Shown in pieces: positions 46,660 through 57,399 of a stretch of DNA of 64,000 nucleotides; the first letter of the stretch is position 1; each line of letters starts with the position of its first letter. Location of the stretch: assembly GCA_017506865.1 (NCBI GenBank), contig JAFCMP010000539.1, positions 62,001 to 126,000 on the forward strand. Reading direction: 5' to 3'. Made by a program: the position numbers and the translations under genes. The DNA comes from Tribonema minus. Its lineage: Eukaryota > Sar > Xanthophyceae > Tribonematales > Tribonemataceae. Below the pieces are notes generated by a model, which ran no database searches, was not told the origin of the DNA, and was given only the letters and a program-made list of their open reading frames with translations.

Positions 46660-47373
46660 GTGAATGACTGTGGAGGGCGGGTAGCCCCGAGAGCTCTGCA
46701 GAACAGTTTCGGGCCTGCGCCCTCTCGCACCCGTTGCTTGTGCATCGCATCACTTACTGAGGGACTGTAGAGTAGGGCATGATGCACCTTTTGAACCTTG
46801 CCTAGGGACTGTGCGCTTTCTGGCCTCACACCATATAGTCAAGCAAGTGTGAAGTGTACGACGCTCTCCCATTTTCTGTAAGGCGTAAATATTCAACTTT
46901 GTTGTATCAAGTTCAACTGTGCCTTCCCTGAATGTGGTCCCAGTAGACTGCTCTGAAATATGAGAATCTCAGAGCCTATGAACCTTGCCTAGGGATAGTG
47001 CACTTTCAGGCCTTACACAACATGGTCAACCAAGTCAGGACTAGACTAGGCTAGGCTCATGTGAAGTATGAGAACCTCAGAGCCCTCGAACCTAGCCTAG
47101 ACAAAGTGCGCCGTAATTCCTTAGACACCATACTCTTGCTTCCATGTCTTTACCGGCGGACGTCGCCTCAGAGGGAGGGGTCAATTGATTGTCCATGATA
47201 AAGTGGTGCTGAACACCTTCACTGCTGAGCACGCATGGAGCAGCGTGGCGCGCTTGCACTTTGCATGCATTTGCTTTTTTCAGATTTGAAGTACATATGC
47301 TAGAGTGAACGGTAGAGACTTCACACAAAATGCCTTGAGACTACCGAGACTAAAGTTATACGAACCTCATCTC

Positions 47374-47682
47374 CAGCCCAACGACACCCTGCATGAGCCC
47401 CACGAAACCCTTCATGAGTCCAACGAAACCCTGCATGAGTCCAACGAAACCCTACATGAGTCCAACGAAACCCCGCATAAGCCCACAAACCCCACACACT
47501 CTGCATGAGCCCAACGAAACCCCGCATGAGCCCACAAACCCCATATACCCTGCATGAGCCCAACAAAACCCTGCATGAGCCCACAAAACCCTACATGAGT
47601 CCAACGAAGCCCTGCATGAGCCCCACGAAACCAACGAAACCCTAAATACATTAGCCCAACGAAACCCTACATGAGCCCAACG
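47374..47682. repeat. 21-bp telomere-like minisatellite, unit 5
   Basis: Same short array as units 3 and 4. Confidence 0.92.
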
Positions 47683-48462
47683 CATCATAGCTGCCTCAGG
47701 TGGTTGACCTCATGTTTGAGAAGTGAGCAGCACATCAGATTTAAGAGCCTCAGGTGCATGCCTCAGTTGACGCTGGCTGACGCACTGCTCTTAAGCAGGC
47801 AAGGCATTCTCACAGCACACAAGTAGCACAAGGACGCATATATAAGAACACAAACAAACGCACACGTAGCATGTAGATGAGCAAGAAACACATGCTCTAT
47901 GATGCGCGCGTTGTTGGTGGCACTCGCAGGGCTGCGGTATGCTCAACGAAGTCAGGCTCACGCAAATGCCGGTCATTGTGCAGGTGCCAGTCGCCGCTAG
48001 CAGCAGATGAGGGTGTTCCGCGCCTTAGCGCCTTTGAACCCTGGTTAAAGCTGGCGTGCTTTGTTTATGCCTTACACAGTGTCTCTACTGTCCCTCCCAG
48101 GCGAACTCCACCCCTTCTCCAGGGACCTCCGAGAGTGCCCCGAAAGTGCTACGAAAGGATGTAGATTGGTCTGGCAACGTTGCTGTTGACCATGTTGTGT
48201 AAGGCCTGAAAGTGCACTGTCCCTAGGCAAGGTTCATATGCTCTGAGATTCTCATATTTCAGAGCAGCAGTCTACTGGGACATCCAGGGAAGGCACAGTT
48301 GAACTAAATATAATTCGTCGCCGTTGCTCTGTGCTACGATTGTTCTGTCCACATGCGATCAGGTTTGTGGGCACTGCGCTATACGGGCGTCCGTCCATCA
48401 GGCAGAGTCACTGAGGAGCTGCCTATGGACAACTGCGACGGGCAACTGGGACGAACAGGTAC

Positions 48463-48953
48463 CTACAAAAATGACATTGTGTACAAGACCATGTCACGAG
48501 GTATGGACCATCGCTGAAACACCAAATCGAGTGCCTCTCCTGCTCCCCAGTATTGCAGGTTGTGCAGGCCTATCACATGTCCTACCATATCTCGTGTATG
48601 TCGTCGATGATGAAGGGCATCTTGTCCACCAGTCTCTGCAAGCTCTTCTCTTTGCTATCGCGCAAGTGCACGTCGGAAGCGCTGATTGTGAAGGCGCTCT
48701 GTTTTCTATATGGCGTTGTGCATCTGCTTCTGCTGCACAGTGCAGGAGTTGCGACCACCTATAAACCGTCACTCAGAGTTGCTTCGACGCACACCCATCC
48801 TTCGTGGAGGTGTGTTTCTACGCCCATGCACATCACGAGCTTCCCTTCATAGTGCGCAAAGAAGTCATCTCTCCAACTGATATCTGATGCTTTGCTAGTA
48901 CTGAAACCCCTTCCCCCCACATACGCCTTGATTTGCCGTATCACTCGCTCCAT
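48463..48953 (-). pseudogene. Broken unrecognised gene, unit 5 copy
   Basis: Same frame, TAG and frameshift as the copy at 35666-36156. Confidence 0.5.
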
Positions 48954-49017
48954 AGGTGCTGGCTGCGAATATTCAATTTCAAGTGTGAGTATAATAAGTT
49001 CAACTGTGCTGCCCACG

Positions 49018-49671
49018 AATCTTTGATCTGAAATAGTTTCTATAGCGCGAAAGCAAAACGCGCAGCGTACGACGCTCTCCCAATTTCTGTAGTTTATATT
49101 AGCCCAACTTCACCTGGATTATATTCAACTTCAACTGTGCTCATCCCCGAATCTTTTGATCTGAAATAGTTTCTATAGCGCAAAAGCAAAACGCGCAGCG
49201 TACGACGCTCTCCCAATTTCTGTAGTTTATATTAGCCCAACTTCACCTGGATTATATTCAACTTCAACTGTGCTCATCCCCGAATCTTTTGATCTGAAAT
49301 AGTTTCTATAGCGCGAAAGCAACACGCGCAGCGTACGACGCTCTCCCAATTTCTGTAGTTTATATTAGCCCAACTTCACCTGGATTATATTCAACTTCAA
49401 CTGTGCTCATCCCCGAATCTTTTGATCTGAAATAGTTTCTATAGCGCGAAAGCAACACGCGCAGCGTACGACGCTCTCCCAATTTCTGTAGTTTATATTA
49501 GCCCAACTTCACCTGGATTATATTCAACTTCAATTGTGCTCATCCCCGAATCTTTTGATCTGAAATAGTTTCTGTAGCGCAAAAGCAAAACGCGCAGCGT
49601 ACGACGCTCTCCCAATTTCTGTAACTTATATTCATCAAACTTCAAGTAGATTATATTCAACTTCAACAGTT
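49018..49671. repeat. 133-bp TIR-like tandem array, five copies
   Basis: Last copy of the array in this window, with the same spacing and variant order as in units 3 and 4 except that the second copy has AAAGCAAAACGC. Confidence 0.95.
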
Positions 49672-50389
49672 GTGAATGACTGTGGAGGGCGGGTAGCCCC
49701 GAGAGCTCTGCAGAACAGTTTCGGGCCTGCGCCCTCTCGCACCCGTTGCTTGTGCATCGCATCACTTACTGAGGGACTGTAGAGTAGGGCATGATGCACC
49801 TTTTGAACCTTGCCTAGGGACTGTGCGCTTTCTGGCCTCACACCATATAGTCAAGCAAGTGTGAAGTGTACGACGCTCTCCCATTTTCTGTAAGGCGTAA
49901 ATATTCAACTTTGTTGTATCAAGTTCAACTGTGCCTTCCCTGAATGTGGTCCCAGTAGACTGCTCTGAAATATGAGAATCTCAGAGCCTATGAACCTTGC
50001 CTAGGGATAGTGCACTTTCAGGCCTTACACAACATGGTCAACCAAGTCAGGACTAGACTAGGCTAGGCTCATGTGAAGTATGAGAACCTCAGAGCCCTCG
50101 AACCTAGCCTAGACAAAGTGCGCCATAATTCCTTAGACACCATACTCTTGCTTCCATGTCTTTACCGGCGGACGTCGCCTCAGAGGGAGGGGTCAATTGA
50201 TTGTCCATGATAAAGTGGTGCTGAACACCTTCACTGCTGAGCACGCATGGAGCAGCGTGGCGCGCTTGCACTTTGCATGCATTTGCTTTTTTCAGATTTG
50301 AAGTACATATGCTAGAGTGAACGGTAGAGACTTCACACAAAATGCCTTGAGACTACCGAGACTAAAGTTATACGAACCTCATCTCCAGC

Positions 50390-50876
50390 CCAACGACACC
50401 CTGCATGAGCTCAATGAAACCCTGCATGAGCCCCACGAAACCCTGCATGAGCCCAACGAAACCCTGCATGAGCCCAACGAAACCCTTTTTGACCCCACAT
50501 AACCCTGCATGAGTCCAACGAAACCCTACATGAGTCCAACGAAACCCTACATGAGTCCAACGAAACCCTGCATGAGCCCCACGAAACCCTTCATGAGTCC
50601 AACGAAACCCTGCATGAGCCCAGAAAACCCTGCATGAGTCCAACGAAACCCTGCATGAGCCCCACAAATCCCTACATGAGTCCAACGAAACCCTGCATGA
50701 GTCCAACGAAACCCCGCATGAGCCCACAAACCCCATATACCCTGCATGAGCCCAACAAAACCCTGCATGAGCCCACAAAACCCTACATGAGTCCAACGAA
50801 GCCCTGCATGAGCCCCACGAAACCAACGAAACCCTAAATACATTAGCCCAACGAAACCCTACATGAGCCCAACGCA
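50390..50876. repeat. 21-bp telomere-like minisatellite, unit 6 (mosaic)
   Basis: The left part shares the AGCTCAATGAAACCC and CTTTTTGACCCCACATAACC variants with unit 1, and the right part shares CCCCATATACC with units 3-5. The mosaic indicates recombination between units. Confidence 0.9.
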
Positions 50877-51642
50877 TCATAGCTGCCTCAGGTGGTTGAC
50901 CTCATGTTTGAGAAGTGAGCAGCACATCAGATTTAAGAGCCTCAGGTGCATGCCTCAGTTGACGCTGGCTGACGCACTGCTCTTAAGCAGGCAAGGCATT
51001 CTCACAGCACACAAGTAGCACAAGGACGCATATATAAGAACACAAACAAACGCACACGTAGCATGTAGATGAGCAAGAAACACATGCTCTATTATGCGCG
51101 CGTTGTTGGTGGCACTCGCAGGGCTGCGGTATGCTCAACGAAGTCAGGCTCACGCAAATGCCGGTCATTGTGCAGGTGCCAGTCGCCGCTAGCAGCAGAT
51201 GAGGGTGTTCCGCGCCTTAGCGCCTTTGAACCCTGGTTAAAGCTGGCGTGCTTTGTTTATGCCTTACACAGTGTCTCTACTGTCCCTCCCAGGCGAACTC
51301 CACCCCTTCTCCAGGGACCTCCGAGAGTGCCCCGAAAGTGCTACGAAAGGATGTAGATTGGTCTGGCAACGTTGCTGTTGACCATGTTGTGTAAGGCCTG
51401 AAAGTGCACTGTCCCTAGGCAAGGTTCATAGGCTCTGAGATTCTCATATTTCAGAGCAGTCTACTGGGACATCCAGGGAAGGCACAGTTGAACTAAATAT
51501 AATTCGTCGCCGTTGCTCTGTGCTACGATTGTTCTGTCCACATGCGATCAGGTTTGTGGGCACTGCGCTATACGGGCGTCCGTCCATCAGGCAGAGTCAC
51601 TGAGGAGCTGACTAGCGACGGACAACTGGGACGAACAGGTAC

Positions 51643-51775
51643 CTACAAAAATGACATTGTGTACAAGACCATGTCACGAGGTATGGACCATCGCTGAAAC
51701 ACCAAATCGAGTGCCTCTCCTGCTCCCCAGTATTGCAGGTTGTGCAGGCCTATCACATGTCCTACCATATCTCGT
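51643..51775 (-). pseudogene. Broken unrecognised gene, 3' remnant in unit 6
   Basis: Only the last segment (VIGLHNLQYWGAGEALDLVF to TAG) remains. The minus frame continues open upstream to 52062 across the junction, but that part comes from unrelated flanking DNA. Confidence 0.5.
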
Positions 51776-53420
51776 AATCGGCATGCACATGTGGACTTAA
51801 AGTGTGCGCGTTCGCTTATGAAAATCTTGTGCGGAAGGCTCCCTTTCAGAAATTTGCAGCAACCCTTTAGCATAACTGTCTCTTGGCCTCGAGTGCGCGC
51901 ATGCACATGCTGCACTTTCTTTCGGAGTTCACGTCCGTTTGGCCCTGTTGTGCCGATCAATTGCTGGTCAAGCATCATAAGAGCGCAAGTCTGGCGTTGG
52001 ACAAGTGGACAATCAGCACATGGGGTGCGTGTGCGAGGCCTGGTGTGCGGTTCAGCGTACACACACAGCTTACCACTGACATTGTGCCACTCAGGTTCAT
52101 AGGGACAAACTCCTCCTGTGGCGCTGCCTTCTCCAAAAGAAGTAGGTAAGTACCTGTTTATGATTGATCAGCTCCCCCAGCCCAGCCGCAGCAGCGGCAC
52201 CGCGGTGCACGTATACGGCGTGTTAAGAGCGCAATCCATGTGAAGTAAAAGCGCTCAAGTGTCTTATGAATACGATGTGGCATGATCTGTGATGTGATGT
52301 TCCAACATACTACTAGTAGTACATCGTGCACGGGCGAAGAGTTCAAAGATGTGAACAGATGTAGAACTTGTACGTGGTGTGCTGCTCCTGTTGAATTTGT
52401 GCACAGAGCATCACCTAATCGGACCAAGTTGGCTGTAGCTGGCATGCAGCACACTGCCTGTGACAGGGCTAGTAAGCTGGGAGTTGATGCAGAGATTGCA
52501 CTACGCTGCAGTGTCCATACCGAATCAATGCCATGTTGGTCATAAAACGCGGAACGTAGTCAGGCTTGGGGTCTCACAATCGGATGCCTTGGCGAAAAAG
52601 TTAAATCATTGCAAACTAGCATGCCACTGTTGTCTTTTGATCCTGTGCCCGCTCTGTTGCAACCAGGCATGCTTTCTGTGACAGCCATCAACTAGAGACA
52701 GGCATGTGCCCTAACACAGGCCCCATTAACACCGCGGCCTGATGTCGAGACGTTGTAGCTCCAAGACAACAGTGCTCAAAACATTGTAGCTCCAAGACAA
52801 CAGTGCTCGTCATTGCCCCCACTCACTGATGCTGTCCACACAATAGTAAAGTTTTTTCAAAGTGGTGGGCCCACCACCACTTCCGCGTACGCATCATACG
52901 TGCTCGCATTCAATGCCCGTCATCTGCTGCTGCAGGTGAGGTCGAGCCAATGTGCATGTTGAAGTGTGGCCTAGGGCCCATGCCATTGCTGAATCAGATC
53001 GGCAAGCCTTACACCAGGCTGTACATGCTGTTCTGTATGTCACCCCTATGACACTCATCGCGTGTGCCGTGAGGATCCCCTCAATGGCCTGCAGCTGTTC
53101 CGCGGTTGTGAGGAAAGCATCGCGGATGTGTTTGGCAGTGCCCGCCGGCAGCTGTGCCAAGATGTATCATTGCACATGTGTAAATGTGCACTGACAACGC
53201 TGGCAGCTGTGCCCACAACTCAGATCAAGTGCCTCTTTTTGTGTCGTGCAGGTGTGCAATGATACACATCTATATGTTCTACGAAATGTGATAATGCAAT
53301 GGATGGGCGGTCTATTGAATTTGGGCTTCTGTCAGATTCGCTATCTTTGAGTTGTGCTACGGCGAGTACCTGTTGTAGTGGGCGTTGACGCTTTGTGAAG
53401 CAAGGACACACCAGGCGCTG
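51776..53420. other. Mostly non-coding flank of the macrosatellite
   Basis: A perfect 14-bp palindrome TACTACTAGTAGTA lies at 52308-52321. A 31-bp tandem duplication containing TTGTAGCTCCAAGACAACAG lies at 52753-52808. The minus frame 53160-52894 (AKHIRDAFLTTAEQLQAIEG) could be a small gene fragment but has no recognised domain. Confidence 0.4.
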
Positions 53421-53708
53421 CATCAAGCAAGATTTGAAGTTGAAGTTTGGCAAGATTGGAAGCGACCTGCGCTCGCCTGCGTGTGCACCACATCAGGTTT
53501 GTAGATGGTCAACAATAAAAGCAGGTTGTGATCCGCTTGCTGCGTCCTTTGCCTACCACTACCCAGTGCCAGACAACCATTGTGCTCATAAAGCAAAGCA
53601 TGCTGCAACAGTTGCTGAATGTGCAACGCCATGGCTTTGTTGTCTGAGCTCGTGATGTACTCATTCTGTCCGCAAGGCTTTGCATGGCGATGTACACTGA
53701 TGCTGTGA

Positions 53709-54458
53709 GTGTTACATGTGTGCCTGTCCCAGACCATCGACTTGCCCGCCGACAAGAAGTCCATGGGGAAGGGCAAAGGGAGGGCCTGCAACCTCAACGA
53801 CCCCCTCCCCACTTCCATCCCACTGCCAAAGGAGCTGACGCGCATGTTCCTGTTCAGCCTCTTCGTGTGCCGTACCATGCGGCTGCAAGTCCAGCAGAGC
53901 GAGCCCGCCATAGCCGCTGACTGAGCAAAGCCTGTGCCCGACTTCGTCATCGGCCTCTGCGGCAACAGCAACAAGAGGATGGGAAAGAAGATTATGTGCA
54001 TGACAGCTCCGAAACAAGATCGTGCCTGCGCCTGTCCAAGTACCAGCGGGTCAACGACGGGTACGGGACGGAGGCAACTGCTAGTGCCAGCGAGAGCGTC
54101 AGCAGCGGCGGCGGTACCAGCGGTGGCGGCATCAGCAGTTGGGGTGCAAGTGCAGACGCATACGGTGGGGGGGGCGCACGCCATGCCTTGTGGCAAATAC
54201 ATGTTAATCCTGCAGCAGCGGCAGACTGCTGCAATGGAGCAGATGGCAGCGGCCACAGCAGCGGCGCAGGCCACATCGGCTGCGTCGCAAGCCACACTGG
54301 CTGCTGTGCTGGCTCATGTACAGGGTAAGCAAGATAAGACCAATGCATCGTCGGCACCCTCCGTCTCCACAGCACCCTCCACCGCCGCATCACCAATTAC
54401 AAAGGCTGCAGCATCAATGATGCCCCCCCAGCAGTACATACATGTGCCGCTCCCCTAA
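53709..54458 (+). pseudogene. Broken A/Q-rich gene, unrecognised
   Basis: The plus frame from 53709 reads TIDLPADKKSMGKGKGRAC and PLPKELTRMFLFSLFVCRTM, meets TGA at 53922 and continues in the same frame through PDFVIGLCGNSNKRMGKKIM. A neighbouring frame then reads SETRSCLRLSKYQRVNDGYG. The original frame ends with an A/Q-rich helix (AAMEQMAAATAAAQATSAAS) before TAA at 54458. The N-terminal part looks like a real domain; the rest is low complexity. One stop and a probable frameshift suggest a pseudogene. The architecture (small domain plus Q-rich helix) is like the broken gene at 11.1-12.1 kb, but I see no sequence match. The long minus frame 54295-53423 is probably a shadow. Confidence 0.35.
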
Positions 54459-54459
54459 C

Positions 54460-56140
54460 AGTACATGTAAGCGCCGCCCCCCCAGCAGTACACGCAAGGG
54501 CTGCTCCCTCACCAATGCATGCAGATCGCGCTCCACCAGCAGTATATGCAGATGGCGCTCTTACAGCATACTGTAATGCTCCGAGCTCGTATGCACCAGC
54601 TTGTACATGCGCAGACAACTCACAGCACAAACATTGTGGCCCGTGATGCACTCCATAGAGTGTGCAGGATGGCCCTGCCGGTTTCTACTACACAGGCGTA
54701 GGGCACACGGGCAACAACACAAGCAGGCCTTGAGTACGGTCCAGGGCACTGTCAAGGGTATGATACTGCATCGTGCGCCGTGCCTGCAACATCAGCAGTT
54801 CAATGAATTGGCTAGGGCGCTGTGGCGTGCATGCTCCGGGTGCCTGTGGAAGTAATCAGAGTGTAAGCTCCTGATGCACAATTGCTTCATGCTGTGTGTA
54901 GTAGGAAGGTTTTAATACTTGAAGAGTCCCCACATACTTTGAAGAGGCGAGGGTGTTCTGGTGTTCTGCCTTCTGTAACAGTTGCCGTTGTTTGGCAATG
55001 TGCCTGGTATATGCAGTCATTTTTAAAACCCTACCAGGAATGGCAAATATCAGGATAAGATCGGGCTGCCCAACATGCGTACTCGCCTTATGCACCCTAT
55101 CTACAAAGTTGAAGTTTGAAAGTTTTATGAAGTCATTGAAGCTCCTGAGCCTGTGCTGATCGTAAAAAGCTGTTTTCAGAGACTGACCCTAAGTGGGCGA
55201 GGTATGATGCTCGCTAGATTTTTTTGTGAATCACAGTGGATCAATGTTGAAGATCGAATCTGTAGGTAAGTTCAAGCCTGATGGAGCGTTAGCCTTCTCT
55301 ATTATCAGTACTCACCATGTGCAGCCTCATGATGCGAGGTAGTCTACCTCGGCAAGACTAAGTATTGTGATCACGTTTGAAGTCATGTGCTACTTTGTTG
55401 ACTCACGGACTCAGGATCTTCAAATCAAAACATCACGCAGGAGGGCTGCCACAAAGATGTGTACTCACGTACTACACATACTAGTAGGGGAAACCTGAAA
55501 CACACTCACCCAACATATACCCTACTCTTTGATCGAGACATTTGAATAGGGAAAGCTTAAACACCAAGCTTCACTGATCCTACTGATGTTTGGTCAGACA
55601 CATGAGACTAGGGGAATTTGAACTTCGCTCAAGCCCTCCTTTGCACGACTGATTATCAGAAAGGCTTTTAACGGCATACAGTCACCCTTGTACAGTGCAC
55701 ATCATGAGGCGCACTCATGTTAAGCAGAGGAGCCCGGGGGCACATGTTTTACCCCGTATTCTACAAAAGTGCTCAGGATTGGCATGTGTATCAATGTGAC
55801 GTGTGAAACAGCACTATCAATTGCCAGGATGCAACATGTTTCGCAGTTGCCCTAGCCTGATTGGGCCAGTCTGGTACAGGCGCTCCTAAAGCCGAGGCTG
55901 ATGCAATTATTATAATGCAGAACTCAACACGCAAATCAAAACCGCATGCACACAAGGCTTTGTGTCAGAGGCAGAGGCAAGCCGCAGGTAAGGGACAAAG
56001 AAGGCCAGAGAAGCGTGGAAACCAAGCTCAATGTAGACCTTCCAAAATTATTCACTTGTCTGAAAAGAAAGGACATTACTTGCATTATGTTTTGATTGCC
56101 GACAAGTGCCACTTTCCGGCGCCCACGACATCGCCTCCCA
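54460..56140. other. No recognised gene
   Basis: A short GC-rich degenerate repeat (CC-CAGCAGTACA and GCGCC/GCGCT words) occupies about 54425-54560. 54.9-55.85 kb has many stops in all frames and an imperfect ACTAGT palindrome near 55478. Nothing else is supported. Confidence 0.4.
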
Positions 56141-56144
56141 CCAC

Positions 56145-56548
56145 ACCACTGCGCAACACGTAGCAGCAACACACACACACCTAAATGCAGAATGTGTTTC
56201 CTTGCTACGCTTTGCGCTTGCGCCATCTTCATGAAGTTAATAAGAGTAAGGTGAGGTGAGACTGTGCTGGCACACTCATCATGCCTCTGCATGTGCTTGA
56301 CGCTGTACACCTGAAATATGAGAACCTCAGAGACTTGGTGACTTAACATGTCTCATGGTTGTGATTCCTTATAAAACAAGATCATTGCTCAGTGTACGAC
56401 CTGGTCAGGCAGGCCTTTATCTGATATGAGAATCTCACTGACCTTAAGCGTTTGAAAAATGAGAACCTTACACACTTCATACACTACATGCCGTTGCTGC
56501 TCCTGATTTCTTATGAGAACATGGAAACATGCGAGGCCAAAGGAGCAG
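56145..56548. repeat. Dispersed repeat, copy 2 (partner at 10.31 kb)
   Basis: Homologous to 10310-10680 in the same orientation, ending at CATGCGAGGCCAAA. The copy here is interrupted by about 90 bp of different text near 56240-56310. Confidence 0.75.
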
Positions 56549-56742
56549 CAGAAGCACCCCCCCTGGGGGGAAGCCCCTGACATCTGTTGTAAGGTTCGTG
56601 GTCTCCTTCAACTTGAACCTGACCTGATGATTTGTGGTTTGCAGGGGTATATTATTAAATAAACTCAAATTAAATTGGCCTGCCGAATCTTTTGTGCGGC
56701 AGTCTCAGTCCCTCACTCACTCCATACTCACGAACCTGGACC

Positions 56743-57198
56743 ATGTCTGATTACGACTCTGACACTAGCACAGTCGTGGACATGGCCACGGTCGACACGG
56801 CCACGGTTGACATCATTGCAAGTGCAAAGACAGCACTGTGTGCCGCCCTCGCCTTCTTGCAGTGGACAAAGCAACAGACGTTACGAAGTTGCCACTGCAT
56901 CGTCATAGGGTTCCACAGGATGGAGGGACACTTCGATTTGGACGTCAGGCACAATGGAGAGGTCATAGGATGCTGGAGAGATGCGTGTGTGCTTCCATGG
57001 CTCGTCAAGGGGGACGCATCGCCTTATGATGACGACTTCTACCCTGAGATTGTGAAGTGGACGAGCATCAATGACTTCAACACGCGAGGGGTGGACAGCC
57101 TGTTTGACATGCCTACCGGTGTCACTCTCAAACACATTGCGTTTCAGCCCGCAGCTGTTCCGGTGAACTGGATACCGCGGGTGTATGTCTGGCGGTGA
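56743..57198 (+). CDS. Unrecognised protein, first gene of the island
   Basis: An intronless frame whose best start is the ATG at 56743 (MSDYDSDTST), giving 151 codons to TGA; the longer frame from 56692 begins in a poorly conserved leader. The N-terminus is acidic and Ser/Thr/Asp-rich with a TVDMATVDTATVD-like repeat. The rest looks globular (HCIVIGFHRMEGHFDLDVRH, then WIPRVYVWR at the end). An AT-rich stretch (ATTAAATAAACTCAAATTAA) lies about 80 bp upstream and may be the promoter. It is co-oriented with the helicase, hydrolase and crystallin-like genes. No family is recognised. Confidence 0.5.
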   Translation: MSDYDSDTSTVVDMATVDTATVDIIASAKTALCAALAFLQWTKQQTLRSCHCIVIGFHRMEGHFDLDVRHNGEVIGCWRDACVLPWLVKGDASPYDDDFYPEIVKWTSINDFNTRGVDSLFDMPTGVTLKHIAFQPAAVPVNWIPRVYVWR

Positions 57199-57399
57199 AC
57201 CGGGCACCGCGTAAGCGCGATAGCAAGTTGGGTTACTCTCGGCCTGCTCTAGGCCTACTCTTGGGGCTACTGTCGGGTTATCAACACAATACACTCGTCT
57301 TCCCCTGTGATGTGCTGCCTTTTATGACAACATTGCAAGCATGCACGTCTCGCGGACGGCAGACCAAGACACCAAGACAGCAATTGCACTGTATGCTAC

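Larger units (their letters stand above)
45873..49017. repeat. Macrosatellite unit 5 (3145 bp)
   Basis: Exactly 133 bp longer than units 3 and 4 because its 133-bp array has six copies. Body start is at 46660, 21-bp array at 47374-47682, broken gene at 48463-48953. Confidence 0.95.
49018..51775. repeat. Macrosatellite unit 6 (truncated on the right)
   Basis: Five 133-bp repeats (49018-49671), body start at 49672, a longer 21-bp array (50390-50876) that begins like unit 1 and ends like units 3-5, then the common body. Homology stops at about 51775, inside the broken gene, after CATATCTCGT. A ~9-bp deletion relative to other units lies near 51610. Confidence 0.93.

Noticed and set aside
33587-50876. 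Regular arrays resembling CRISPR
   Set aside because: The 133-bp and 21-bp repeats are contiguous, with no unique spacers and no cas genes; the window is eukaryotic.
53423-54295. 290-aa minus-strand frame
   Set aside because: Composition is Cys/Ala/His-rich low complexity with no domain; the plus strand reads better.
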